Assembly: GCA_008360955.1 (NCBI GenBank)
Contig: LUCM01007681.1
Span: forward strand, 496,001 to 560,000
Origin: Fasciolopsis buskii
Taxonomy: Eukaryota > Platyhelminthes > Trematoda > Plagiorchiida > Fasciolidae
Direction of reading: 5' to 3'
Length of the DNA stretch: 64,000 nt
Shown: piece by piece, positions 36,010-48,905 of the stretch
Layout of the letters: the number at the start of each line of letters is the position of its first letter
Position numbering within the stretch: position 1 is the stretch's first letter
Notes under the pieces: model-generated
What the model was told of the DNA's origin: nothing
The model's database searches: none
What the model saw: only the letters and a program-made list of their open reading frames with translations
Translations under genes and position numbers: made by a program

Positions 36010-39000
36010 TCGCTAGATGAAGAGAATGAACATAAATTAATGGGATGAAAATCGTACAGCAATATGCGTTGAACAGATCTGAGATATCTGAAATGAACTC
36101 AGCCGCGTATCAGAATCCATAGAGAAATTAAATCAGAATAACAAACAATACAAAAATTGGTTGTTTTACTTAGTTGGACAAAATTATTCTACTTCCAAAT
36201 CCATTTTTGTAATCCCAATTTGAATAATTTGCTTCAGGCATAACTCTGAAGGCCATAAATTCTGACACGTGAAAGCAAATGTCTGATGTCGCTTCCCATG
36301 GACACATTTTCTGCCCAGAGAAACATTGTACGCAGCGACCACTCCGCCTCTTGAAGTTCATAATATATAACGATACTGAAAAGGGACTTTTGCACTTCCA
36401 TAATATATATATGTATGTAAATAGATATACATATACATTTTTGAAGTAAAAAAGCATGAATCCAACAAAGGGCATGAAATAACATGTTCGGGAAGTCGAT
36501 GTGAATGAAATTCATCAGCAACCGTCTGCTTCCTACATGGGATTTTCAAGAATGCATTGGCCGCTGCTTGTCAATGATCCACTAATTAATGATGCACCGA
36601 AATCTAGCCTTTAATGCGGAATATCTTAGGAACAAACTAGGTCAACTAACCTTGGCAAAATGTGCCGTCACATTTCTCTTTACATGAAAAAAAATGTTGC
36701 GCAAAAAGTAAATCTTTTGTTAAATCTGCCAAACTCAGCAACTTGGACAAGCTTATCAGACCCTGTTATCATGCATCTTATATTTGCCTGAGATTCTGTC
36801 TTAATGAAACAAAACGTTTTGTGGTTTATAGTCATCAGCTCTTTGAGCTACTTTTGTGATGTTTCGGCAAATTTAGACATCAAAAACTAGTGAAGACGCC
36901 TCGATAAGACAGGAGAGTGGATCAATAAATTAAACATTGCCGAATGACGCATGCAAACATATCTCCAATAGGTTAATTCATTTCAGGCCTTAGGTTTCCT
37001 GCTAAGTCTGGTCTAATTAGAAATCAATCATTCATCAGAACATGACCCAATCAAAAATATTTGCCCATATGAAAAATCACCAGTTAAAATGACTGATTCT
37101 TTTTTAAATAAAGCTTAATGTTTTTTCGCCCGGCGACTTGTCGATTGGATGGACACTGAACAGAGATTTACTAGACTGTCACTGTGTCACATCCTGACGG
37201 AAAGCCTAGCATTTGTTACTAATACTGTCATGTTGTACCATGATTACGAACATCATGCACTGGTGATTAGTTGATGTCGTTGCGGCTGAGTCCAAGAGCT
37301 GACGGCGTGTTATAGTTGGGGATGCTCAGATTTCTTGCTCAGATTCCAGGCTTTTGGTAGACACTGGAAGTTTGTTTCTGAAGTCTTCCGAAATGAAAGG
37401 CTCAAGAAGGTCGGAAAACGGGACAGAACGTTCTCTAATTTCAATCTGTTGCATGTGATCTTTTATACACAGTTTGCTACATCATCTTAAAAATATTTCT
37501 TAGTTACTCTTGTTGGTTTCCAAGTCAGCGCCAACTTTACAGTACATATTTTTACGGTGCTGCTTGTCAGGCAATGGAGTTTAAATAACGTTACGGAGCA
37601 CGTTTGGTTGATCACGAAAAACTTGTTCGCAGACCGTAATTTTATTTTAACGAGTAACAGTGACGGTAAAGTGAGTATTTGATTTTGTGTACTCATCCAC
37701 AATATTTTTCACACTGACACAGAAGATTCGGTCGTTTTAGTATATTATCGTTCGTCATGTTTTCGCATCTCTGGATGCTTAGTCAGCCGAGTGCGTGATT
37801 TCTCCCAGATTCTATAGCGATGAACATCTGCGAGTAACAAATATATATTTCTATACCTCCCGTTGATTGAATGGATTATTTGTCATCAAATCATGGACTT
37901 TGCCTTTTTGAATCGGTAAAGGGAATAAGTGCACAATCGGTTTCCAACGAATTATGCCTTGTTTACACAGTGTGCATATTCAAGCTGGCGTTTCTTTTCC
38001 CCAAGAACAATAATACGGAACCGTCGGTCACCTGGTACTCAAAAGTATTTGCTTCATGAACTATGTAAAAAGCCTACATTCCAAACGAAAGACAAAATGT
38101 ATAAATACAGGCATATGTCAAAAAATGAGCTTGTACAATCAAATATGCATGACACATTCTTAAACCACGTTGGCTTTTGTGGAAGCCTTTCAGACGTTAA
38201 AAATGACGATGCCGATGGGGTGGTTGAAAACGCCGCAACTGGCCTGTGACAAAAATTATCTCTCAAGATTATAGTGTGGAATTGGACAGATTTGCCCAAT
38301 TAATGCGATTAACCGCTAAAATTAATCAAAATACAGTTTGACTACCTTGTCATTATCCAACATTGCATACGCTTTAGAAAGACTAATATCTGGTTAGCCA
38401 TTGAAAGAACTAAATGGTTTCTGGTAGTCCAAACCGTAGCATTTTCGGGCACAATGTTCATGAGATAATTGGTCTATAGCAGTGGCTCAAAAGTCATTTA
38501 AGTAGGTTTAATATTTCTGGCGCATGGTTTTGCGTGTAGACGAACGAGTTATATTAATCTGCGTTGAACACGCGAGCCATTGGTCAGAAATATGAAATTT
38601 TACTCTGCGTGCAATTTATGCTCTCAAGTTATAAGCATATGCAGCATAACCTCGTAAACCAGCCGGAACTCGTGGTGACCCACAGTTTACCCAATATTGT
38701 CGTAGCCCGCTGCAGGAACGTCCAACCCAATCATATTATCCTGTTTGCTTTAGTGACAAAAGGCAAAAACATGTCCCTGAGGGAATTATTACTTTGATTT
38801 GAGTAAACAAATTTTCGTTGAAGTAAATGATAATTCAAATCCAAACCCACTCAGTTTCAATGCTTGGACACGTTAGTGGAAAGGTAGACATGAAATCAAA
38901 TCAAGTAGCTGTTTTCGGCTTGTGGCACAATGAAAATAACAATGAAAACCGTAGTGGAATCATTTTACCGAGACCAAATATTTTTTTGATTATAGCAGTT

Positions 39001-42000
39001 CAATGTGTGTCGGAATTTTGGTTGGCTTCGGTGAAGAAATGCACGTTTCAATGCATATTCGTCGATTGAAGGTAGTTGGTTTGTTTACGGTATTCGCCCT
39101 TAGGGACATAGCGCGAGATCGTTTTATCGGTTCACCAAGAAACGTTTTTTTTTCTCTTATGGTTAAGCTAAACAAAGGATCATTTCCCAGACAGTGAAAA
39201 GTTCATGTAGTGCATTAGTAGTTGATTGAACCTTTTTCATATGTTGGTGATTTAGTAGACAGACATGAGATCCATTTTGTTTTCCTTGATCCAGGTAAAG
39301 GATCAAGTAACCAGGCTGTATTTTAAGATTATAACTAATTCGTGTGAACTGAATGCTTTGAATGGGTAGTTCTTAACTGGATGTATGTAAAGGGAAGTGG
39401 AGAAATGTGGTTTGAAAATGTGTTGAAAATCGAACGGATTTGGTGACGCACAGTTATTGTTTGAGGCTTTTGTCTCCGTAAGAAAAGGTCTTGCTGAATG
39501 AAATCTTGGGTTTTCAATAGAAAGAGAACGGCAGATTGTGAGACAGTGAGTGCGATTGAAAACAAACGCTCAACCTCAAAATGTCCGAGGTTAACCAGAA
39601 AGCAGATATATGTTACTACTTATTGAAACAACGGTGAAGTTGAATCATTCATCAATAACATCAATAAATCGGAGATATGTCAAATCGGAGCATCGATGCG
39701 GTAAAAATTGGGAAATCCTAATCAAACGAGCGATGTATCTGACAAATTGCTGATTCGTAGTTTCTTCCAGTCACTGAAAAATCAAGCGAGTTGTACACAC
39801 TTTCCGAGTTATTTGGACCAATTTTAGTTTCCGCCGAATCTGTAATTCTAGTGGTGAGTGTGATATAATAGATAAACAACTATATGGAATATTATTAGTA
39901 ATTTAAAGATTCCCTTAACAGCAAATACAAAACAGATTAATTATTAAATGGAAGGCATGTACGGAAGATCTGCCTTGACGACCGGTTTTCGATCGGACTG
40001 GTTATTTGCAATTTGCTATTGCACTGATCTTTCGTAAGTCGGAACGTGCGAAAAGATGTGAGGTTCAATGTCACCTCTTTGTTCCGCCTCGTCCGTGCCA
40101 GTTCTCCATTCCCCTAGCACAGTTGGCCACAGCTGGTCTGGACTATCTGTTTCCCATTAAACTCTTGCAATGAAAAATAAATAGCCTAATGAACAATTAA
40201 CTAATATTAGGTTATGCTGGCTCAGTGCTGGTTGTCAGTAAGAACTGCGTTTAAACTACTTTAACTGTAGACGCGATTGAAAGAATGAATGACGGTCCAC
40301 CTGTTAGGGCGCCGTTATTCGAATTGGTTGTTTACCCGGGAAAAGTTGTTCAATTTTTTAATCGGAACCTTCAGCTGACATTACATTCTTTTGATACAAT
40401 GCAACGTCTCTAGAGAAAATAAAATAATGTATCTGGCAGGTTGCGGGCCACGTACCCAGCATCGCTAGATGGCCACGAATAACTGATTTCTTCAGTGATT
40501 GCTTGGCTATGCCGTTGATTTCAAGCCGTCCACAGTTTGGTGAACAATGTACTCACAATTTATCCCATTCTATTCACGGGTAAGGACTGAAAGCGTGATT
40601 GACTGAATGAGATTGAATCAGGTCTTTTGGGACTAATTAAATAAATCTAATCAGTCGCCTGACTAAGGAAGATTGTTCTTTTATAACAAAATAATTTTGT
40701 TTGATTTAAGAAGTTTCCAAGAACTTTGCGCATTCTAGAATCCAGTTGCTTGATTAACATGAAGTTAATTGAAAATAAGTACTTCTGATTGTTGGTGACT
40801 GAACTACTGGAAATTGTCTTCTCTCTTTATGGACTTTGGTTCTACAGACGACGTATCCAAGTTGAATGGCTCACGAATTCGCGTTACTTGTGTGCCACCA
40901 AAGGCCACGCGACTGAAAAATGCTAGCGAACATTAGTCTGAAGAAAATATTTGATGTGATACAATTTCGAGGTGAGATTTATTTGTCTAACTGGCATAGC
41001 CCATGTCCATGCGGGTAGATGACATGCATTCCAACTGGCATGGTCAAATAACTCGATGTGCCCGGTTGCTCAATTTGCACTGAGAGCATTTGGACCAGCG
41101 TTGTCATGAATTTAGTGTTCCCCAAAATATTCTCAGATTTTGTAAACCAAGACCGTATCAAAATTCGTCTCAGGAAGCACCCCTGGGACATTTGAATTGG
41201 CTTACACAATATTGCAGTAGTTTCTAACCGGATCCCATAAACCCATGCTTCCATTAGGATAAAAACAGCAAACGCGCAGGTTCTACTCCTATTCTTATCC
41301 GGTAATTAGCAGATGGTAATTTTGTCAAAGGTTTGAAGTCATTTGCAAATTGATCTTTGAGGTCAACTGCCTCGCACTTCCGAGGATATTTTGTCACAGT
41401 TGTATAGCTGCTTTTATAAATTGTTTTTATCCGATTCCTCACTGAATGCAGTCCACTAGGTATGAATGCGAAAGACTTTCCCACAGTGTTTTACCTCCTT
41501 CAAAAACCTCCCAACCGTGATCATTCTAAAATTGATTAGAATTTTGTAGCATGCATGCCGGAGATGAAAATTCCTCATGGGTTCATTTTATCACTGGGCT
41601 TTTGGAAGAAAAAGCAAAATCAGTCAGTTCGGATTCACGATCATTTGTCGACTTTCAAACCTACACTGTTTTTCTGGGTTAATAATTATATCACATATAT
41701 ATAAGCACTCAGAAATCTCATCGTACTTCTACATAGGCGGAACTATAGGCTCGTTAGCTGACTAGGTCTCATTGCTTTTAAACCATTTATATTATAAAAT
41801 TTACCAGCTTGTTTCGATACTGACAAGATAAGCGGTGGCCGCTCTTGCTGAAAATTTTTAATAAATCCAACAATATTCTCTAACCATATATGCAATTGTA
41901 TATCTTTACCAAGAAGCAGCACTTGATGTAAATGAGATATACTTCCGTAGGATATGCAAGACTATCTCTATAGATGTTCACTCTCGAAACACCAAAGCAA

Positions 42001-43773
42001 ACCAAGGGTTTCTCCCAAACCAATATTTCCGTTGAGAGGACACATTATTCTCATTCTAACAGTTTTAGTTGGTCGGTGACGTTGCCGTCTTAGGTGCTTA
42101 TTCGACAGTGTATTTATCGATTATTTGCATTTTCAAACTTTGTCTCTCATTTTGACGTCTGACTTTCTGGAAAATAGACTAAATTTGTATTCTTCAATAC
42201 AGTTTACTCGAGGACCACCTCAAGCTGTTATCCGGTGCATCCACGCAAATATGTATTAATCCGTGCACCGATATAACTGAAGCAATTGGGCTTGTATGTC
42301 TGCGTTAGGATTCTCTGTGATCGCTCCCATGATGCGGTGCCTGGTATTGTCTGTTTAGTCTCGTCAGTTTACCCCAAACGTAGACGTGTTCAGTCTGTTG
42401 GGATGGGACAGATCACGGAAGTGTTTGTCGTTTTTGTTGGCTGTGATTCTTCATGGTAGCAACCTGTTCAATTCCCGGTCCATTATCCGCTCAAAGTCCT
42501 AGCAGAGACTGTAAACCGAAGATCTGCAGAAATTAGATTGGCACTAGGCGGACCGTTTTCATAATTTTTCTTCTTTCATCTAAGTTGATCGTCTGACAGA
42601 GTTAGTTACCTACCGGCTACTCAGTGCAGAAAGCGGAACGAACACCACATCGCTAATCAGTCGTGATAAATAAGATCTATTTAGACATATTAGCGTTCAC
42701 AAACCTCCAGCGGCCGTTTTAGAAGAATAGAAGATGGTTCGCTGGAAAGCATTGTCACTATGTCAGGCCACAAATGAGGAAACCTTCAAATTATGATGGG
42801 ATTTGAATATAAATTACCCAATCAGTTGACAAATGTGAATGCCGGTTTTTGACTGCTGACCCTTTCAGTTTGAGGCACGGAAACGTATTTGTTAGCGAAT
42901 CTGTTCAGTTTTTTTCGATAGTCCGGCGGTAGAAAACCCATAACATAGCCATGTATTCGGCGTAGGAATTACGTAAAGGGAATATATATGGGATAGGTGG
43001 GAACTGCTTTTGATCTTACGTAAACCCGTATATTTTGTTCCATTTTACTTGGGATCGTTATTCTGTGGCACTAGTTTTTTCATCAAATTCCGGCAACAAT
43101 GGGTGAGAATATGGAATATCTTCCATAAACTTGCACGCCGGTCATCCTCTGTGAATGCGGCGTCCAGCAAAGCAAACAAGAAATGGGAAGGAGAAAAAAA
43201 CGGTGCATTTTTTATTCTGCCTCCAAAAGTATGGGCCTTCCAACATGTCGTCAGTCCTCATTGCGGTCGATGTGAGGACACCGTATCGAGAAGCAGTGCA
43301 ACCTGAAGGTATCCATACCCATAGGGTTGAACGTATCCACGTCTCGTTGGCACGGTGAATTGAGATTTAGGTAAAATATTCTCAAGGCGTTAGTTAATCT
43401 TGTGAAATGTGGGACTCCAGTTTGCTCGAGAAAACCGGAAATATTTTACACGGAAATGGGGTGACATTTTCAATCTTACATTCAAACGTGTAGGTAAGAA
43501 TCATCTAAATGATTATGGCAATAAAGCTTCATCATATAAATGATCACCTTCTCCAAGTGTGCAGTTATAAAGTGTTATATAAAATTCGCTCTCAAAAAAC
43601 TCCAAATGCGTGCACTTACTGACCAAAGTAGACCAGCTTTTGTAAAACAAAGTAATTTATCCGAAACGGAAGACAGGCATGCAAATAAAAACGCTTTTAC
43701 CGCCACATAGCAGTGAGATCTCAGGCAAAGGATATAAAAAATCGCTGATGGGTATATTTTTTCTTGAAATACT
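36010..43773. other. Stretch with no recognisable gene
   Basis: AT-rich DNA. A short AT/GT-rich patch lies at 36.40-36.44 kb. A 106-codon frame at 37929-38249 (+) and two abutting minus-strand frames at 41484-41254 and 41254-40979 (sharing TAATG) are unrecognised. Around 42.2-42.6 kb the sequence is less AT-rich but no frame persists. The 98- and 67-codon frames at 43010-43358 show no known motif. Confidence 0.5.
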
Positions 43774-43813
43774 TCACCATGTGATGTCATCACTTGACTC
43801 ACCATAAAGAAAT

Positions 43814-43868
43814 CATGGAATGCACTGTACAGCTGTTTCATCCTTGTTAGTAATCATCAGCAGCGCGT
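43814..43868 (-). ncRNA. Hammerhead-ribozyme-like motif on the minus strand of the left arm
   Basis: Read on the minus strand: stem I strand GCGCTG (43866-43861), core CTGATGA (43860-43854), a stem II region with TAACAA loop, GAAA (43839-43836), then CAGCTGTA, with the expected cleavage after GTA (43830-43828), and return strand CAGTGC (43827-43822). GCGCUG pairs fully with CAGUGC, including one G.U pair. A15.1-U16.1 and C-G close a minimal stem III, and ACAGCTGT is an 8-base palindrome that could pair between two molecules. Weak points: stem II is short and mismatched (UUAC against GGAU), with U.U at its base. All single-stranded core bases I checked are present. Confidence 0.42.
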
Positions 43869-43917
43869 TCGACTCAGAATCGTTCGTCCCGGGTTCGCAT
43901 CTCAATTCGGGCGCGGT

Positions 43918-43975
43918 GGACATGCACTGTTGATGATGCCTAACAAGGATGAAATAGCTGTACAATGCTTTCATG
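43918..43975 (+). ncRNA. Hammerhead-ribozyme-like motif on the plus strand of the right arm
   Basis: Stem I strand GCACTG (43924-43929), core TTGATGA (43930-43936), stem II around TAACAA, GAAA (43951-43954), a short stem III, GTA (43960-43962) and return strand CAATGC (43963-43968). Stem I forms with one C-A mismatch, and an outer GGA/TTC-type extension is possible. The first core base is T instead of C, which should reduce or abolish activity. Together with the left arm, each strand of this element carries one such core. Confidence 0.38.
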
Positions 43976-44011
43976 GTTTCTTAATGGTCAGTTGAGCGAC
44001 GACATCACATG

Positions 44012-47000
44012 TTACATAATTTCTTGGAATAATTGTGCCAGAGTAAACATTGGTGGTATGACGGTTGGACACCTGATCCATCGTCGGGATGGTTGGATCT
44101 CCGAGAATGCTTCTGCTGCCGTACACGTGGTAAACTACGGGCTGTGATCAGTTAATGTTTCATTTACAAATGAATTGCTGCTAAACGTTCGTGTTTAATT
44201 GCTCCAAATGCATCGGTGACGCTTCACCAGATTCAGAGCCATGTAAAGGAGGTGGACATCCATCAAATGACCGTGCGAAAGATGCGAGCACATGGAAAAA
44301 AGAAATCAAATGAGAAAAAAATTTGCAAAGAAACTGTTCATCCACCCAAGTCAAATTGCACAAAACAAGTGAAACTAAACCTGAAGCTGAACGTTATCAA
44401 TGGACCGTTCAGTATTTGGCGAATGGAGCTAATGTGCACCTTTGCAAACAAGCGAGGGGCATTTTGGCTGCCACTAACATTTCCATTTTAAGCGGCAATT
44501 TAAAAATAACAAAACCATCATGCGTTTTTATAGCAATCAGCAGTAAAAATAACACGGACGGGACAAAATGAAATAACCCTTTCAACCAGCAGGGAGGCAT
44601 GCGTTTCGCATGTTTTTCATTTAGTGGCTTGCGAATACATGCGTTGTAAACTCGATGCTGTCAGTTTTTTCCCCTTCCCAAAGCTCCGTCTGTTCACCGA
44701 GCACACATGTCTGGAATGTTACCGGTCTGTTTCATTATATGAAGGAAAGTCATATTTTGTTGTCGTTAGCACCATGATTAGTAATTTGTTTCTGCATCCA
44801 TAGATACATATGTTGAATTTAGCAGTCCAAAATAAAACTGCCAGGCAAAATTTAAAGAAATTTGTACCCCATGTCGACTAAAACCCCGTGTTCATGTAAC
44901 TTCAATCGCTGTTTTCGTTCGGACGAAATTGTGATAATAATAATTCCAAATGAATTAGTCGGGAATCCAACCACTTTTGCATTTTATTGGCCCTCTCAGA
45001 TTTGTGTCAATGAACAAAAAACCATTCATTTATTGTGAAGTACGATGGAAGAAATAGTAGTAAAATTTGTTTAAACTATTTTGAATCCATGTGTCGACTT
45101 CTTATTGGATGGCATAGTATCGCAAGCTAAATACTGTAGCAAATCTTTTGAAGTGAACACGTATATTTGCGTGGCACATGTTCTCAGTCAGATAGATAGA
45201 CATTTGATCCGACCACCAACAGCAGATCTTCCATCTTATTACGTGGTCTAATTAAGACCGACAGTTCATCGTGTACAAACAAAATACGGCTGGTGAGCTT
45301 CTGTTCTTCGACACAGTAATTGGTCGATCCCCTGCTTACGCTTTTCCAATTGTGCTAGGCACTAAATATGGCCTTTCCCACAAGTACTGTCGCGCTGCCG
45401 TCTCAATGAACGGACGAATCATGTATGACAAAAACAATACGAGAATGTGACGAATGTCATGTCATTACTGCTAACCTTAGCACTTATATCTTGTGGTCCA
45501 AGGCAGCTCATTTTGCATTTACTGGAAATATTTTCTTAGTATTTTTTGGCAAAAGATCATATTACTTATTACCGTTTGAATTGTAACTCGGCATAAACAC
45601 TGTTTATCGCGGGCGCCAAATGTGAAACCGAGGTTTCATAGACGAAAATGTGTGATTGCCTCCAGCGACCGATTATCGTGTTACAAATACATATTTGTTG
45701 TAAAGCGGCGATCAAGCGAATTAGGCACTACTATTATCCTAATTTAAGAAAATCTTTGGATATCTCGTCACGTTGTTTTAATAAATTTCCCATGACATCT
45801 TATAAATTACCAAAATTTATGATGAAACTACGTAGGCTAAAGGAGAAATCAGAAAAATCTTTTGGGACTCTTGAGACACTTTTACAAATATTCTCAAAGC
45901 CGGACCAGCAGTATTTCTCGGGCGAGTCTTTTCACTCCCTTTGGCTGCAGGAAGAACAAGCTGACGGTAATCTTGCATGTATGCTAGCAATATGTCTCTG
46001 GGAACAAACACTTAAGTGAAAGTGAGAGTTTTTCACAAAGCACTACAATAAAATCGAGATGTTTCTACGGAACGAGAACATTTTAAAGCTAATCGTTTGA
46101 CGTAATATAATCAAACATTGTCTATCTAGGCGTTTGAAAACATTTCGGTTTTGCACACAGCTTTGTTAAGTACCACACTAGACCAGAGATCTGCTTGTCA
46201 CAATTAGTTTCATAACATTTTCTTCAAGTTTTCAAAAACTGAATTCACCAAGACGAAATCGCTGTCTAAACCCACCCGGTAATCAGGGGAACAATGGAGT
46301 TTCATCTTCATTGCCTCGGTCGTGTTCTTTCACAGACAAATACTGATATGGAACTGATGGGCTGGAGAGTTATCTTATTTCAGCGTGCACCTTGTTGCGG
46401 CCTGTGAACTATGGGTGCGACATTTTTCAATGCATCCCGAGTGCTTCTAAAGTCTGCACCAATGTGTGCGTGCCTAAGACTGTGGTATTTTTCTGCCAGT
46501 CTCGAGTTCAATTTAATTCATTCGCTTCGGTTGTTTGTCGCTCAAGTAACCATCAGCACTATTCGACTTAAATGTGACTGTTGGCGATCTGACGTATAGG
46601 TCCAGAGACCAGAATCTTATGAGCAATGGACAAAACGGCTCCAAAATACGAACGCAAAAGCAGTGATTGTGTTGTCAATACTGTAACAACGAATCGACGT
46701 CTTCCTTGTGAATTAGTACTGGGGGTGCAGGCACGGCTTACGGATGTACAATTAACTAATCCCAGTGCAGAAAAATAAAATCTATGGAAAAAGAAATCTC
46801 TGAATAACTTGGCCATGCTTGATTGAGTAAGTCATTATGAACCATCAACCTGAGTAATAAAAGTCTCTTGACGCGTGCTATTCAAAAATCAAAGAATTCA
46901 CGGGCAAACAGTGGAAGTTATGCAAGCCCGGTGCTTCACGCAGATGGGGCACAAATGTTATTCAGGTTTTGAGAAAACTTCTATTTAGATTTCAGTTTAC

Positions 47001-48457
47001 ACAAATATTATTGCATCGTGAATTAACAGGTGGGAAGGAACTTTGTTTTCATTAATCAGGCCGGCCGGTGTTCGCAAACAACATGGGGAGAGCGGAGCAT
47101 TACATGACTCAACTTCGTGCTTGATCGTGATTCGTCTTTCACGAAATGTGTGGCGACTAGTTGCAACCTTGATCCCTCCTCGGTTAGTTACCAGTGACAG
47201 GAGGATTACCGGTAGAAAACTCTGCAGTGTATCATTAAGTCTGTTTTGTGTTATACTATGCGGCAACTGACTGACAGTTGGTAAGGCAATTGCGACGGAA
47301 ATATTTATCCACCAATAGAAAGGTAAAACACGAAAACAAATAATTTGATCAATGTATGGTTCACCATTGATCTTTGCCATGTTCACAAGAACACTTCATT
47401 ACATGCGAGGAGTATGAAAGCCCGAATCGTGATCCGAAACCGTGAAGTAAGAAGGAATCACATAAACACTCGCTAGGACAGGGACGTTTTAATCCATGGG
47501 AAACAAAGTAACTGCATACCGCCAAAATGACCGGCGAATTCGAACATTCTGGAGTAAAGGCGGCGCAATCCACCTGGCCACTCACGATCAGCAACGTTAG
47601 TCCCTGCGGATTCATTGTTTTATGTCCAACGGACTTCTGGTGCGTGACACATGAACAACAGGATCCATAATGGTTGGGGTGTATCGACGTCATACTGTCA
47701 TTTTACGCGGCAAATGAGTAGTATTGCATATGGGTCATCATGTTGGATAAGTCTAGTGGTTTCAGCTCCCTCTTGGTATAAGACGGAGGGGGAAATAAGG
47801 AACAAAAATAATGAAGTCAATAGATTGTTTTTGAACTCAGTGAAAACTTTCTCTATCCGAATAAAATCAATATATAAACGTTTAAATATATCTAAGCCGA
47901 ATTCTTTCGTTGCTAAAAAGAGACTATCGTGGATGTCAGTGCATATGTTTAGAAATTGGTCGTTCATGGTTTACTATGCAAAGATCCCAGAACAACGATC
48001 TGGCACCATACTTCATAGCATCCCTAAGTGTTTTCTTTTGGTAGACAAAAAGTGAAAGTTGCCGACCGAATGGCGCTTGCTTCACTTAAGATAGATGGTG
48101 ACATTTCTAGCGGATAATGCTGCAATACTAGTGGCCGTGGAAATTAAGTCCCCCGTTAGTTTTGAAGCCGGTTAATGTGGTCTCATATGTGAAAAAAATG
48201 TACAGCCTGTTTTCGATACAGGGTTGGAATTGTGTCATAATTCAAACTGTATAATTTCCCCTGTTCTGCAACAAGAGGATATCAACGGTGAAATGGCAAA
48301 ATATTCAAAAACTGAGAGCGACGACGACATGATCATTCGATTCAATGCCTTTAAAACTACCAACCCGATGTATCTCCCCAAACATATAATTGTGTGCTTG
48401 AAACGGTCCGTATATCTATTTGTTCGTTTATACACGCACACTCATGTAACAGTCAAT

Positions 48458-48458
<1 letters not shown>
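44012..48458. other. Stretch with no recognisable gene
   Basis: No named gene. Unrecognised frames include 44216-44491 (+, Lys-rich), 45648-46019 (+, 123 codons), 46997-47386 (-, 129 codons) and 47361-47693 (-, 110 codons, cysteine-rich). All are near or within the chance length range, and none has both splice sites. No repeats were recognised. Confidence 0.45.

Positions 48459-48494
<36 letters not shown>
48459..48494. repeat. TATC tetranucleotide microsatellite
   Basis: Nine uninterrupted TATC units (GATA on the other strand), followed by GATC and then diverged units. Likely length-variable. Confidence 0.95.
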
Positions 48495-48905
48495 GATCTT
48501 CCTGAATGCACATTTATCCACTTAAATTTTCTGTTGTCAGTTTATCGGTCTATCTGTCTATATATCCACCTACCTTTCTATCTCCTTACTTATCTATCCA
48601 CTTATCAATATATACATCTATCCATCTATAGCCTTCCATCTATCCACCTACTTATCTGTCTATGTACCTGTTTATCTGGCTAGCCGCGTATCTATCTATT
48701 GATGTACTCATATGTGCATATATCTATCCATCTTTCGATCGATCGTTCTACTTTCATGTCTTTTTATCTATCTAAATACATTTAAACTAACTATCTACTC
48801 CTTTTGACCCCTCCGTCTCCATATGTATCTCTCTATCTGTTTATCAAGCTATCTCACTACGCATACTTCCGTCTATCTATATACCTATACGTATTTCTAT
48901 TTATC
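48495..48905. repeat. Decayed TATC/GATA-derived tract
   Basis: About 400 bp rich in TATCTATC, TATCCATC, TATCTGTC and ACCTATC variants, strongly pyrimidine- and A-biased on the plus strand. It looks like an old, long GATA array broken by point mutations, with the perfect nine-unit core at its left edge. The hydrophobic frame at 48804-49082 (many Tyr/Leu/Ile/Ser) is a by-product of the repeat. Confidence 0.8.

Larger units (their letters stand above)
43775..44011 (+). mobile_element. SINE-A copy with inverted tail arms, best preserved foldback
   Basis: Order on the plus strand: inverted tail arm (43775-43862), truncated tRNA-like core from GCGTTCGACTCAGAATCG through the B box in CCCGGGTTCGCATC (about 43891-43902) and GGGCGCGGTGGACATGCACT, then the direct tail arm (43927-44011). 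Reverse-complementing the left arm aligns with the right arm over about 85 bases at roughly 85% identity by eye, so a transcript would fold into a long hairpin with a loop of about 65 bases. The A-box half of the tRNA-like head is missing. The anticodon-loop equivalent is CTCAGAA (CAG). Outer ends are CACCATGTGATG on the left and its diverged complement on the right. I see no convincing target-site duplication. Confidence 0.75.

Noticed and set aside
43965..44147. 60-codon frame with a protein-like end (VNIGGMTVGHLIHRRDGW)
   Set aside because: It begins inside the SINE-A tail, is short and has no splice sites or recognised family.
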